This document shows positions 25,777 through 34,090 of a stretch of 64,000 nucleotides of DNA, piece after piece. Within the stretch, counting starts at the first letter, position 1. Every line of letters starts with the position of its first letter. Below the pieces are notes generated by a model. The model was not told the DNA's origin, searched no databases, and saw nothing but the letters and a program-made list of their open reading frames with translations. This DNA is from MTP4 sp052056915 (lineage in GTDB: Archaea > Halobacteriota > Methanosarcinia > Methanosarcinales > Methanosarcinaceae): NCBI RefSeq assembly GCF_052056915.1, contig NZ_CP195119.1, positions 3,906,001-3,970,000 on the forward strand. The letters run 5' to 3'. Both the position numbers and the translations under genes were made by a program.

Positions 25777-25818
25777 CATAAGTTTCAGGTCATAAGTTTC
25801 AGGTCATAAGTTTCAGGT
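25777..25818. repeat. 14-bp tandem repeat, 3 copies
   Basis: CATAAGTTTCAGGT occurs three times in a row shortly after the NUDIX gene. Noncoding. Confidence 0.85.
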
Positions 25819-25865
25819 TATAAGTCCTGTCAAGCATTTAAATAAAGCCTCTTTTTTATTTTTCT

Positions 25866-25912
25866 TCAAGGGTAAGCCGCTCTTCGAGCGGACAAGCTCG
25901 GCGGGGTGCAGT
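25866..25912 (+). repeat. Dispersed hairpin element
   Basis: AAGGGTAAG, then CCGCTC (25877-25882), TTC loop and GAGCGG (25886-25891), followed by a GC-rich tail. Same stem-TTC-stem design as the family; the tail differs. The rest of 25913-26176 has no gene. Confidence 0.45.
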
Positions 25913-26176
25913 ATTCACGTCGCTTTGGCTTTTTGAAAGAAACTTAATTGAAAAACCCTTGCCCTGAGTCTGATTCTAAGCATTTGTTTCTCCGGTCATG
26001 GTTAATTCCGGTTTTACAGGCTTGGATTCAGGATTTCGGACCGGGGAGTATTTTCTTTTTTTAAATAAATATATTTATTCTGGGAATACTTTTCAGGTGG
26101 CTATTTATGCCTTATTTTTAATATCTAGCTAGATATGGATACCGAACTTAACGGAATAACCAGGAATTGATTTCCT

Positions 26177-27811
26177 ATGCACCCGAAAACCCTGCAAATC
26201 CTTAAAACTTTTGAAGAAATCGACAGGATCCCTCGCTGCTCGAAGCACGAAGAAAAAATAGCCCGCTGGCTTGAGGACTGGGCCAGGTCTCTGGCCTTTG
26301 AGGTAAAAAGCGATCTCGTGAACAATTTGCTGATAAAGGTCCCTGCGACCTCGGGTTTTGAAAATTCCCCGACCCTTGTATTGCAGGGGCACATGGATAT
26401 GGTCTGCGAGAAGAGTAAGGACTCAGACCACGACTTTTCAAGGGATCCGATCGAGTGCGTGTATGAAGGAGACTGGCTGAAGGGAAACGGGACTTCCATA
26501 GGCGCGGACAACGGGATTGCCCTTGCAATTGCCATGGTCCTGGCAGAAGCCGGAAAGGCGGGGGAGATTGAGCATCCGCCGCTTGAGCTGCTCTTTACGG
26601 TGGACGAGGAGACCGGAATTACCGGAGCAATGGCGCTTGAGCCGGGTTTCTTTGAGGGCAGAGTACTGCTGAATATGGACTCCGAGGACGAAGGGGTCTT
26701 TACCGTCGGCTGTGCGGGAGGGCTGAATACGCGGATTACGCTGCCTTTAGAGTACGAGCCTTTCGACTACACGAACGGGTTCGGGTTCTTCAAGCTCTCC
26801 GTTGAAGGCCTCAAGGGTGGGCATTCAGGAGTCGAGATCCACAGGCAGCGGGCAAATGCTGTCCGGCTGCTCGCCCGGACCCTGGCAGGAATCCGGGACA
26901 AAACCGGGGAAGCAGGTTCAGGCTCTGGCTCATGGTGCCTCAGGCTCGTTTCCCTGAATGGGGGGAGCACTCACAATTCGATCCCCAATTTTGCAGAGGC
27001 TTTTTTTGCGCTTAAAAGGAGCGAGCTCGACCGGGTAAAGGGGCTGGTCTCAAGGTTCGGGAAAACTTTCAGGGCCGAGTATGCCAGGAGCGACCCGGAT
27101 ATCCGCCTGGACCTTAAGGAAGTCGAAAAGGGCGTAATTTACGAAATTACCGAGACCGAAATCCACGAAAAGGAAGTCCCCCTTGACCGGGTGCTAACGG
27201 AAAGCAGTGACACAGGGCTGCTCAAGCTGCTGCTCGCTCTGCCCCACGGGGTCTACCGGATGTCAGACAGGATTCAGGGCCTGGTGGAAACCTCGAACAA
27301 CCTTGCTCTTGTGAGGACAGGAGACGATGAAGTGGAAGTCCTGTCCAGCCAGCGCAGTTCAGTCATGTCCAGGCTTGACGAAATTACCGGAAGGATCGAA
27401 GCCGTGGCGGAACTGGCAGCAGCCGAAGTCCGGCATGAAAACGGCTATCCTGCCTGGGAACCTGACCTTGAATCGGACCTGCTTTCCAGGTGCAAAGCGG
27501 CATACACGTCTGTTTTTGAAGAAGACCCCTCCATAGAAGTCGTACACGCCGGGCTCGAATGCGGGGTAATAGGCTCAAAATGCGGACTTTGGGATGGAAA
27601 AGGGGACTCCGGTGATATTGCTGGAGAGAATAGCAACGGAGAGAATAGCAACGGAGAGAATAGTGACGGCGAGGACTGCGATGGAGGCATGGAGATGATT
27701 TCCATAGGCCCGACTATCAAGTATCCCCACTCCCCGGATGAGAAAATCTATATCCCTTCCATCGAAAAGGTCTGGGACTTCATGGAAAAGCTACTGAAGA
27801 GTTACCGCTGA
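26177..27811 (+). CDS. pepD: Aminoacyl-histidine (cytosolic nonspecific) dipeptidase, PepD
   Basis: A 544-residue M20C metallopeptidase that splits dipeptides such as Xaa-His in the cytoplasm. Metal and catalytic motifs are in order: LQGHMDMV (His and Asp), GADNGIAL (bridging Asp), DEETGITGA (general base Glu), NMDSED, and GGHSGVEIH in the dimerisation domain. The C-terminal metal His lies in PHSPDEKIYI. The family norm is about 480-490 residues; the excess is largely a low-complexity insert near residue 480, encoded by a 15-bp repeat (27622-27681) that reads GENSN GENSN GENSD GEDCD. The start at ATG 26177 follows AGGAATTG. Confidence 0.92.
   Translation: MHPKTLQILKTFEEIDRIPRCSKHEEKIARWLEDWARSLAFEVKSDLVNNLLIKVPATSGFENSPTLVLQGHMDMVCEKSKDSDHDFSRDPIECVYEGDWLKGNGTSIGADNGIALAIAMVLAEAGKAGEIEHPPLELLFTVDEETGITGAMALEPGFFEGRVLLNMDSEDEGVFTVGCAGGLNTRITLPLEYEPFDYTNGFGFFKLSVEGLKGGHSGVEIHRQRANAVRLLARTLAGIRDKTGEAGSGSGSWCLRLVSLNGGSTHNSIPNFAEAFFALKRSELDRVKGLVSRFGKTFRAEYARSDPDIRLDLKEVEKGVIYEITETEIHEKEVPLDRVLTESSDTGLLKLLLALPHGVYRMSDRIQGLVETSNNLALVRTGDDEVEVLSSQRSSVMSRLDEITGRIEAVAELAAAEVRHENGYPAWEPDLESDLLSRCKAAYTSVFEEDPSIEVVHAGLECGVIGSKCGLWDGKGDSGDIAGENSNGENSNGENSDGEDCDGGMEMISIGPTIKYPHSPDEKIYIPSIEKVWDFMEKLLKSYR
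27622..27681. repeat. In-frame 15-bp repeat within pepD
   Basis: GGAGAGAATAGCAAC twice exactly, then two increasingly degenerate copies, giving a Gly-Glu-Asn-Ser-Asn repeat. The unit length keeps the frame. Confidence 0.85.
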
Positions 27812-27949
27812 TTTAAGGCAGCCTTTAAATGTTACGTTTAAAAGGATCTTTTGAACGGCTCCGTTGAAATCCTGTTGTATTGTGGAAAAGGTCCCCGGGA
27901 TCTGGTCTATTCCTGACCCGTGTAAGGCTGGTCGTTATCTTCATATTGT

Positions 27950-28000
27950 TCCCGGGGTTCTCACCGCCCGCATCAGCGGGCGGTCTTTTCTAATTCAATA
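27950..28000 (-). repeat. Dispersed hairpin element
   Basis: CCGCCCGC (27964-27971) pairs perfectly with GCGGGCGG (27976-27983). On the minus strand it reads GAAAAGA, stem, GGTGAGAACCCCGGGA, matching the family flanks GAAAAG and GGTGAGA..CCGG. Confidence 0.55.
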
Positions 28001-28189
28001 GAAAAAAATGCTTGAAAAATAAACTGCTGGAGGATGACTTTACCCTGATTTTCCATCCTGCCTTCTCTGTCCTGTTCTCAACATCCTGCTTTCGAGATCC
28101 TGCCCCGTAGAGGATCACGATGTGAAAACCGGAGAAGAAATTGATGAAAAAGTTTTTTTAGTTGTTTATGTGCTTTTTTCAGTTATTGT

Positions 28190-28415
28190 AATGACTTTTT
28201 AAGTTATCTTGCTATACTTTGTTCAGTAATCACAATAATTTTTTAAGTTATCTTAATGTACTTTGTTCAGTTGCCAAAATAACTTTTTAAGTCAGCCTGC
28301 TATACTTAATCCGCCACTTTAATAACTTTTTAAGTCATCCTGCTGTACTTTATCAGTCACTCTAATAACTTTTTAAGTCATTCTGCTATACTATACTCAG
28401 CCATTTTAATACTAT
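28190..28415. repeat. Degenerate ~43-bp tandem repeat, 5 copies
   Basis: The core AACTTTTTAAGTYATC recurs near 28194, 28239, 28281, 28324 and 28367, each followed by TGCTRTACTTT and a variable part. The core is itself palindromic (ACTTTTTAAGT). It lies between convergent pepD and the aquaporin gene. No gene is seen in 27812-28599. Confidence 0.8.
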
Positions 28416-28437
28416 TTTTTGTCTTTGAAGTTATTTT

Positions 28438-28490
28438 ATGGAAAAGCCGGTCGTCTTCGACGACCGGTGAGAGTGCCGGTACCTGGAAAG
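28438..28490 (+). repeat. Dispersed hairpin element
   Basis: GAAAAG, then a perfect 9-bp stem CCGGTCGTC (28447-28455), TTC loop, GACGACCGG, then TGAGAGTGCCGGTACC. Flanks match 160-199 and 346-395 while the stem sequence differs. Confidence 0.6.
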
Positions 28491-28599
28491 CAGATTGAAA
28501 AAAGGTTTTCGGGATAGCTGTGGAAAGGTGAATTACAGCTGCCCTGCCAGGATTATTTTTATAGAACGCAGCGTAAAACCCCTGGGTATTTTCTGAGCC

Positions 28600-29316
28600 T
28601 TATCCCTCCGTACCCGATTCAGCCTCGGCTCCGACTGCACGATATGCGATCCCGGCTAGAGCCCCTCCGACTATCGGCGCCAGCCAGAACAGCCACAGCT
28701 GCTGAATTGCCCAGCCGCCGACGAATAGTGCCTGCGATGTGCTGCGGGCCGGGTTAACCGAGGTGTTTGTCACCGGGATGCTGATCAGGTGGATCAGGGT
28801 CAGCCCAAGCCCGATGGCAATCGGCGCAAAACCGGGTGGAGCGCGGATGTCGGTCGAGCCGAGAATGATGAAGAGGAACATGAAGGTCATCACAAGCTCG
28901 CAGACCAGCGCTGCGGACAACGAATACCCTCCGGGTGAATGTCCCCCGTAACCGTTTGCCGCAAAACCGCTTTCAACCAGGTCGAAACCGGGCTGGCCGT
29001 TGGCGATAATCGATAGCACGAACGCAGCAATGATGGCTCCTGCCAGCTGTGCGATGATGTACGGGACGATGTCCTTTGCGGGAAAGCGGCCGCCTACGAA
29101 CAGGCCTACCGTGACCGCCGGATTGAGGTGGCAGCCCGAGATGTGCCCTATCGCAAAAGCCATTGTCAGGACGGTAAGTCCGAAAGCCAGGGCAACACCG
29201 AGAAAGCCGATGCCTAGTTCCGGGAAGCCAGCCGCCAGAACTGCGCTTCCGCAGCCTCCGAGGACCAGCCAGAAAGTACCTATAAGCTCTGCTGAGAATC
29301 TATGTATTAAGTTCAT
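28600..29316 (-). CDS. aqpZ: Aquaporin Z-type water channel
   Basis: A 238-residue major intrinsic protein with six helices and two half-helices carrying NPA motifs at 65-67 (HLNPAV) and 188-190 (SVNPARS). The His in TLIHLISIPVTNTS and Arg191 give the narrow selectivity filter of water-specific channels. The sequence tracks bacterial AqpZ almost throughout (GFPELGIGFLGVALAFGLTV, NGYGGHSPGGYS), unlike the archaeal AqpM type, so it is probably of bacterial origin. The start at ATG 29316 is preceded by AAAGGGGG; an upstream frame extension to 29352 is not used. It follows the HSL-type hydrolase on the same strand and shares a 36-base leader sequence with it. Confidence 0.93.
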   Translation of the reverse strand: MNLIHRFSAELIGTFWLVLGGCGSAVLAAGFPELGIGFLGVALAFGLTVLTMAFAIGHISGCHLNPAVTVGLFVGGRFPAKDIVPYIIAQLAGAIIAAFVLSIIANGQPGFDLVESGFAANGYGGHSPGGYSLSAALVCELVMTFMFLFIILGSTDIRAPPGFAPIAIGLGLTLIHLISIPVTNTSVNPARSTSQALFVGGWAIQQLWLFWLAPIVGGALAGIAYRAVGAEAESGTEG

Positions 29317-29355
29317 GAGAACCCCCTTTCTTTGATTTTGAGTGCTGATCACTGT

Positions 29356-29394
29356 CTGTTCTCTTCTCTTCTTTCTACTTTCAGAAGTTTGAAG
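29356..29394. repeat. Duplicated leader sequence, copy 1
   Basis: CTCTTCTCTTCTTTCTACTT followed by TCAGAAGTTTGAA upstream of the aquaporin gene is repeated at 30716-30752 upstream of the esterase gene with few changes. Confidence 0.75.
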
Positions 29395-29436
29395 TAAAAT
29401 CGCGGGCGCTGAACGCTTGAAGTGCTCCTGGACAAT

Positions 29437-29625
29437 TTACCGATCGCCCAGCCGGAAGGTGATCGTGCCACCGGACCAGCGTTCCCGGATATCGAACCTG
29501 TTATCCGCTTCGAGGGTCATTCTCCTGGTAGGCAGCGGTTCATCTGACAGGGCGCAGGCGAATGGTTCCGCGATTCCAACCCCTTCGGGAGCTGCGTGGT
29601 CATTTACGGTGACTCGCTCCGATCC
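29437..29625 (-). pseudogene. Coding-like relic downstream of the esterase
   Basis: In a different minus frame from the esterase, about 65 codons read through to a TAA at 29437, with plausible protein composition: VTVNDHAAPEGVGIAEPFAC, then RRMTLEADNRFDIRERW and GGTITFRLGDR. There is no start codon of its own. It is either the 3' end of another acquired gene fused by deletion, or the former C-terminus of the esterase after a frameshift. I do not recognise the family. Confidence 0.35.
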
Positions 29626-30707
29626 AATCCAAGGCTCAGGTTCAAGGCTGAATTCATACGCTCCATCATCAATGCCGCCGTCTTTGGCGCGAACTGCAGG
29701 TGCTGGATGAAAAACCGATCGAGCTCCTCAAGAAAGTGCTGTGACTCCGGCGAAGCAAGCTCGTGCAGGTAGTCACCATGGGACACGCCTTCGTAGACGA
29801 GAATGTCGGCTACTGCACCCGCTTGACGGAGTTTGATGTGGGTGCGAATGGTGTTGCTCAGGAACAGGTCACGCGTACCTGTTGCGAGAATGGTGGGTGG
29901 GAACCCATGGAAGTCGCCGTAGATGGGTGAGATCAAGGGGTCTTTCAAATCGCGACCATCCGCATACAGTCGAACCATGGCTTCGATGATGCCTTTGTAG
30001 GTGGAGATGTTGCGGTCTACCCCCTGGTTGGTGTAGAACGTGTCACCCGTCCCACTCAAGTCGGATCCCGGTGTGCCGACGAACAACGCGCCAGGCACAT
30101 CGACGTCCATTTCGATAAGCCGCTGGACCACAGACAAGGTGAGACCACCGCCTGCCGAACTGCCTCCCATGGCCATGGACCGTGCCGGTCGCTGTTTCAT
30201 CAGGTGCCGGTACACGGTCACTACATCATCTACGGCTGCGGGATAGGGGTGTCTCGGCGCCATGCGGTAGTCTATGGACAGCGCCCGCATCTTGGTTCCG
30301 AGGGCAATAGCAATGGCTTCTCCCACACATGCTTCTCCGCCGCCGAGGATGTAGGCGCCCCCGTGTATGTGAACGAACAGGTGATCCTTGTGCACCGGAT
30401 CGATCTCGTCCGGGATCACATGGTAGACAGCAACCCCCTCGATTTCATCCCGTTCGACGGTGATCGGGGACTGGGCAACCATTCCCCTTATCCCTTCCAC
30501 AAGGGGGTTGTTAAACGCCGCGATGAACGCTAACCATTCATCATCGCTCTGAGGAATTTCGCCAAACCTCGCCTCGCCACTTGCTGACTTGCTGACCGCA
30601 GCACGCAATACATCGCTGGCGCCCTCGGGCGGGGGCGGGACCTGGGGTCTGATCTTCAAGGCGGTCTTCTGGGCTTTGTTTTCAGTTGTTGGTTCCTGCT
30701 TTGTCAT
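29604..30707 (-). CDS. HSL-family alpha/beta hydrolase (esterase)
   Basis: A 367-residue carboxylesterase of the hormone-sensitive-lipase family. The oxyanion motif HIHGGAY is followed by the nucleophile elbow GGSSAGGG (Ser, in place of the usual GDSAGGG), the acid in TGTRDLF and the base His in GVSHGDY. It is cytoplasmic, with no signal peptide. Substrate is unknown; the family takes short acyl esters or lactones. GC-rich codon use resembles the aquaporin and the 478-residue sulfatase more than core genes, suggesting acquisition. It lies 103 bases after sulfatase 1 on the same strand. The C-terminus may be altered by a frameshift, since a coding-like frame continues past its stop. Confidence 0.85.
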   Translation of the reverse strand: MTKQEPTTENKAQKTALKIRPQVPPPPEGASDVLRAAVSKSASGEARFGEIPQSDDEWLAFIAAFNNPLVEGIRGMVAQSPITVERDEIEGVAVYHVIPDEIDPVHKDHLFVHIHGGAYILGGGEACVGEAIAIALGTKMRALSIDYRMAPRHPYPAAVDDVVTVYRHLMKQRPARSMAMGGSSAGGGLTLSVVQRLIEMDVDVPGALFVGTPGSDLSGTGDTFYTNQGVDRNISTYKGIIEAMVRLYADGRDLKDPLISPIYGDFHGFPPTILATGTRDLFLSNTIRTHIKLRQAGAVADILVYEGVSHGDYLHELASPESQHFLEELDRFFIQHLQFAPKTAALMMERMNSALNLSLGLDRSESP

Positions 30708-30715
30708 TGTTTCAT

Positions 30716-30752
30716 CTCTTCTCTTCTCTTCTTTCTACTTTCAGCAGTTTGA
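30716..30752. repeat. Duplicated leader sequence, copy 2
   Basis: Counterpart of 29356-29394, immediately upstream of the esterase start. Its minus-strand reading is purine-rich (GAAAGAAGAGAAGAG) and includes the esterase ribosome binding site. Confidence 0.75.
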
Positions 30753-30810
30753 ATTTCTTGTCAAACTATGCTTTTTCCGGGCCTTAGACACGGAAAACCA
30801 AAACACAAAT

Positions 30811-33168
30811 TTACTGCTCGGTCATCATCCGTTTCAGGTCAGCTTCATCGTCTTTGATCAGTTCCCCCGAGACGTCAAGTTCAACCTGCCTGATCCTGCC
30901 TGTGAAAGTGAATGGTGCCCTGTATTCTTCAGGGTGGACACTGTCGGCTGCATCGTAACCGCAGCTCAACCCGATGATGCCAAAGAGGTTGGGCACGGTG
31001 TAAGGCAGGTCCTTGCTGGCTACAAGCTCGCCGTTGACGTAGAGCTGGCTCCGTCCCGCAGAACCTTTTCCTTTACTGAAATCGGGTTCGCCTGTCTTTT
31101 CAAACTCGTAGCGCAGGGTGACTTCCCCCTTCGGGACAGGGTCGGGCGAGCTTATCCTGAACTTTTCAAGCCCTGAGTAGTTGTGGACGTGATGCAGGTG
31201 CCCGTCCTTGACGTAGAAACTGTATCCTCCGTGGCGGTTTCCGTGGGAGAGCAGGACACCTTCGGCCCCGTCCTCGGGGATGAGCACGCGGGCGGTGATG
31301 CTCCAGGGCCTGTTGTAGACCCTCGGGGCGGCAGAGAACTGGACCGGGGCTCCGCCTCCATAATAGACGTATTTCGTGCGCGGGCGTGCAATGGTCGGCC
31401 TTGGCACGTTCATGCGCTCCATGGCTGCTGTTGCCAGGGGGAGCACCCCGTACTTGCCGGCTTCGGTGTACCAGCGCTGGACCATTTCCTGCAGTTTCTC
31501 GGGCTTTTCTTTTGCCAGGTTATTCATCTCAGCCGGGTCTTCGGTCACATCATAGAGTTCCCAGCCCTCGGAATCAAGCACCTTTAACACCCTGGTATTC
31601 AGGGGCATCCCGAAGAACCAGCCCTCTTTCAGGGGCTCGGCAAAGCTTGAACCCGGGAAGGGACAGACCGCCCTCCAGCCGTCGTGGTAGATTGAACGGT
31701 GTCCGAACATCTCGAAGTACTGTGTAATGTGTTTTGTCGGGGCATCGGGGTCGTCAAAGGTGTGGGCGAAACTGACGCCCTGTATGGGGGACTGGGGTAC
31801 CCCGCGGATGGTTTTGGGCGCTTCCGTATCCAGGGCTTCGAGCACCGTGGGTACGAGGTCAATCGCATGGGCGTACTGGCTGCGGTTCTCCCCCCTTGCC
31901 CGGATGCCCTCCGGCCAGGACACAATGCAGGCGTCGCTTATCCCCCCGCGGTAGGTCTCACGCTTCCAGCGGCGGAAGGGAGTATCTCCTGCCCAGGTCC
32001 AGCCCCAGGAATAGTGGTTGAAGGTCTCGGGGCTGCCCCATTTATCGATGTGTTCAAGGTTGTCTTCCAGGGTCTCCTCCACGTTGTTGAAAAAGAGCAT
32101 CTCGTTGAAAGTCCCGTGCACCCCTCCCTCGGCACTGGCGCCGTTGTCCGAAAGTACGATGACCAGGGTGTTGTCAAGCTCCTCGATCCCCTCAAGGAAG
32201 TCAAGGATGCGGCCGAAATGGTAATCAGTCTGCTCAATGAAAGCTGCAAAGACCTCCATCTGGCGGGCATAGACTTTCTTTTCGGTATCAGAAAGGGAGT
32301 CCCATGCAGGCACGTCGGGATCACGTTTCGAGAGCAGCGCATCGGGCGGGACGATCCCCAGCCCCTTCTGGCGTTTGAAGACCATCTCCCGGTATTTGTC
32401 CCAGCCCATATCGAACTTGCCTTTGTATTTATCTATCCACTCTTTTTCGACATGGTGCGGGGCGTGTCCTGCTCCGGTGGCATAGTAGAGGAAGAAAGGT
32501 TTTCCCGGGGCATTGTGATGGGCGTCCTTGATAAATTCGATAGCTTTGTCCCCAAGGTCGATGTTAAGGTGGTAGCCCTCTTCGGGAGTTTTGGGGACCG
32601 GCACCGGGTGGTTGTCATAGGTCAGGTCGGGGTGCCACTGGTCGGTGTCTCCCCCTAAAAAGCCGTAGTAACGCTCAAAGCCCCGGCCCAGGGGCCAGCG
32701 GTGGAACGGGCCTGCCGTGGTCGTCTCTTCCGGCGGAGTCAGGTGCCATTTGCCCACTGCAAAGGTGTTGTAACCCTGTTCCAGCAGGATTTCCGAGAGA
32801 AATCCGTGTTCAAAGCCCATGTACCCGTTGTGTGCAGGGTAGCCCATGGACAGTTCGGTGATGGCGGAGAGCCCCAGGGTATGGTGGTTCCTGCCTGTCA
32901 GTGCACAGCCCCGGGTAGGGGAGCAGAGTGCCGTGGTCTGCATATTGGTATAGCGCAGGCCCCTTTTCGCCAGCCGTTCCAGGTTGGGTGTTTTGCAGAG
33001 CCCCCCGAAAACTGACATCTGCCCGTAGCCCACGTCGTCCAGGATAAAATATATCACATTCGGTGCACCCTCTCCGGCCCTTGTCGGTTTGGGCCAGGCA
33101 GGTGAGGATTCGTCAAGTGTCCTTCCGATAATACCCGGAAAATGTGTTCCGGGCTCGTATTCGATCAA
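30811..33168 (-). CDS. Sulfatase 1, long Cys-type arylsulfatase
   Basis: A 785-residue formylglycine-dependent sulfatase. Metal-binding Asp pair LDDVGYG (residues 44-45), then the formylglycine motif CSPTRGCALTGR with Cys82 as modification site. VLSDNGAS provides the later metal ligands, and a C-terminal beta-sandwich region (LSHGNRHGGYSFYVKDGHL onward) resembles those of large aryl/alkyl sulfatases. No signal peptide, so cytoplasmic. It is the closest paralogue of sulfatase 3 in this window. TTG 33168 is the first canonical start, but homology to sulfatase 3 (EYRSGTTFPGVIGRT, starting MPLEEY) continues upstream as IPELIEY. An ATA at 33175-33177, 6 bases after GGGGGG, aligns with the Met of sulfatase 3. 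Substrate unknown. Confidence 0.9.
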   Translation of the reverse strand: MIEYEPGTHFPGIIGRTLDESSPAWPKPTRAGEGAPNVIYFILDDVGYGQMSVFGGLCKTPNLERLAKRGLRYTNMQTTALCSPTRGCALTGRNHHTLGLSAITELSMGYPAHNGYMGFEHGFLSEILLEQGYNTFAVGKWHLTPPEETTTAGPFHRWPLGRGFERYYGFLGGDTDQWHPDLTYDNHPVPVPKTPEEGYHLNIDLGDKAIEFIKDAHHNAPGKPFFLYYATGAGHAPHHVEKEWIDKYKGKFDMGWDKYREMVFKRQKGLGIVPPDALLSKRDPDVPAWDSLSDTEKKVYARQMEVFAAFIEQTDYHFGRILDFLEGIEELDNTLVIVLSDNGASAEGGVHGTFNEMLFFNNVEETLEDNLEHIDKWGSPETFNHYSWGWTWAGDTPFRRWKRETYRGGISDACIVSWPEGIRARGENRSQYAHAIDLVPTVLEALDTEAPKTIRGVPQSPIQGVSFAHTFDDPDAPTKHITQYFEMFGHRSIYHDGWRAVCPFPGSSFAEPLKEGWFFGMPLNTRVLKVLDSEGWELYDVTEDPAEMNNLAKEKPEKLQEMVQRWYTEAGKYGVLPLATAAMERMNVPRPTIARPRTKYVYYGGGAPVQFSAAPRVYNRPWSITARVLIPEDGAEGVLLSHGNRHGGYSFYVKDGHLHHVHNYSGLEKFRISSPDPVPKGEVTLRYEFEKTGEPDFSKGKGSAGRSQLYVNGELVASKDLPYTVPNLFGIIGLSCGYDAADSVHPEEYRAPFTFTGRIRQVELDVSGELIKDDEADLKRMMTEQ

Positions 33169-33183
33169 TTCAGGTATTATTAT

Positions 33184-33326
33184 CCCCCCATTCTTTCGGA
33201 ACCTGCAAGACCACTCCCTGGCTTGCGGTTCAATGCTTCGATCTCTGCTTCGATCTCTGCTTCGATCTTTAATTCATTTACTCGCCTGTAAATATAAATT
33301 TACTTTTATGTATATCATTTTATACA
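33184..33326 (-). promoter_or_regulatory. Shared upstream element with dyad, copy 1
   Basis: A stem-loop block around 33196-33232 (ACCTGCAAG pairing with CTTGCGGT) and an inverted repeat TGTATA-N6-TATACA at 33309-33326 lie upstream of sulfatase 1. Both recur in the same order at 42834-42931. A 13-bp direct repeat of TCGATCTCTGCTT (33238-33270) separates them here. The dyad has the form of a repressor or activator site and lies next to a TATA-like TTTATATTTAC on the minus strand. Confidence 0.45.
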
Positions 33327-33364
33327 TCTCTGTTTATTTCCCCCGGTGTTGAAATTAGAAGCTT

Positions 33365-34015
33365 TTAATGTCCCGGAAGTCCGGAAATGATGCCTAGCGT
33401 TTCCAGGCCGTCAAGGACCAGTTGCACCGCCAGTGCAGCCAGCAGGACGCCAAAAACAGCCTCAGTAACCATCAAACGGGAAGGGTCCAGTTGCTTTGCC
33501 AGTTTGTCCAGATTTTTGAATACGGCCATGTCGATCACACCCATAAGGAGGACAAGCCCTGCTACAAGAGCAAACATGAGCACTGAGTCGAGCTGGTCGG
33601 AAACGGTGACCAGTACGGCAATTCCCGCCGGGTTCAGCAGGTAGGGCACTGCCAGCGGATAGAGGGCCATCTGCATCGGGTCCCGGGAAGCCGCTTTTTC
33701 TTTGTGTTCCTCCGATCCTCCGGCCCCGATCAGCATGTGAAGGGCAAGTAGCATCAGGATGATGCCTCCGGCGATGGATACCGCTCCCGGGGTAAAGTGC
33801 AGGAGCCTCATCAGCAGCGAGCCCAGAAAGACCAGGACAAGGGCAACCCCAACAGCCGTTTTTACCATCTTTCCCGCCACTTTCTTTTGCATCTCTTTTT
33901 CCATGCCTGAGGTCAGGTCCAGAAAAGGTACAAGTGCGATTTTCGGGCCCATACCGATCAGGAGCAAAACAAACAGGTCAAAAACAACATAAAAATCAAG
34001 GCTCTCAAGATCCAT
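33365..34015 (-). CDS. MarC-family membrane protein, paralogue 2
   Basis: A 216-residue membrane protein with about six helices. VLLLIGMGPKIALVPFLDLT at the start and YPLAVPYLLNPAGIAVLVTV in the middle follow the MarC/UPF0056 layout, with PYLLNPAG in place of the more common P.L.GPG. Substrate unknown. AAGGAGAG precedes ATG 34015. It follows the CPBP protease gene by about 75 bases and precedes sulfatase 1, so it may belong to the long minus-strand sulfatase transcription unit. Confidence 0.8.
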   Translation of the reverse strand: MDLESLDFYVVFDLFVLLLIGMGPKIALVPFLDLTSGMEKEMQKKVAGKMVKTAVGVALVLVFLGSLLMRLLHFTPGAVSIAGGIILMLLALHMLIGAGGSEEHKEKAASRDPMQMALYPLAVPYLLNPAGIAVLVTVSDQLDSVLMFALVAGLVLLMGVIDMAVFKNLDKLAKQLDPSRLMVTEAVFGVLLAALAVQLVLDGLETLGIISGLPGH

Positions 34016-34090
34016 TTCAGCTTCTCTCCTTAAATATGAAAATTAATTAAAAATCAATTTCAGAAAGCTTCAAAACCGGCACCTTGCGGC

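Noticed and set aside
31699..32658. 319-codon plus-strand frame opposite sulfatase 1
   Set aside because: A GC-rich antisense shadow of the sulfatase gene, which has clear motifs on the other strand. Similar long antisense frames opposite ppsA, cdhA, the anSME and the phosphatase-like gene were rejected for the same reason.
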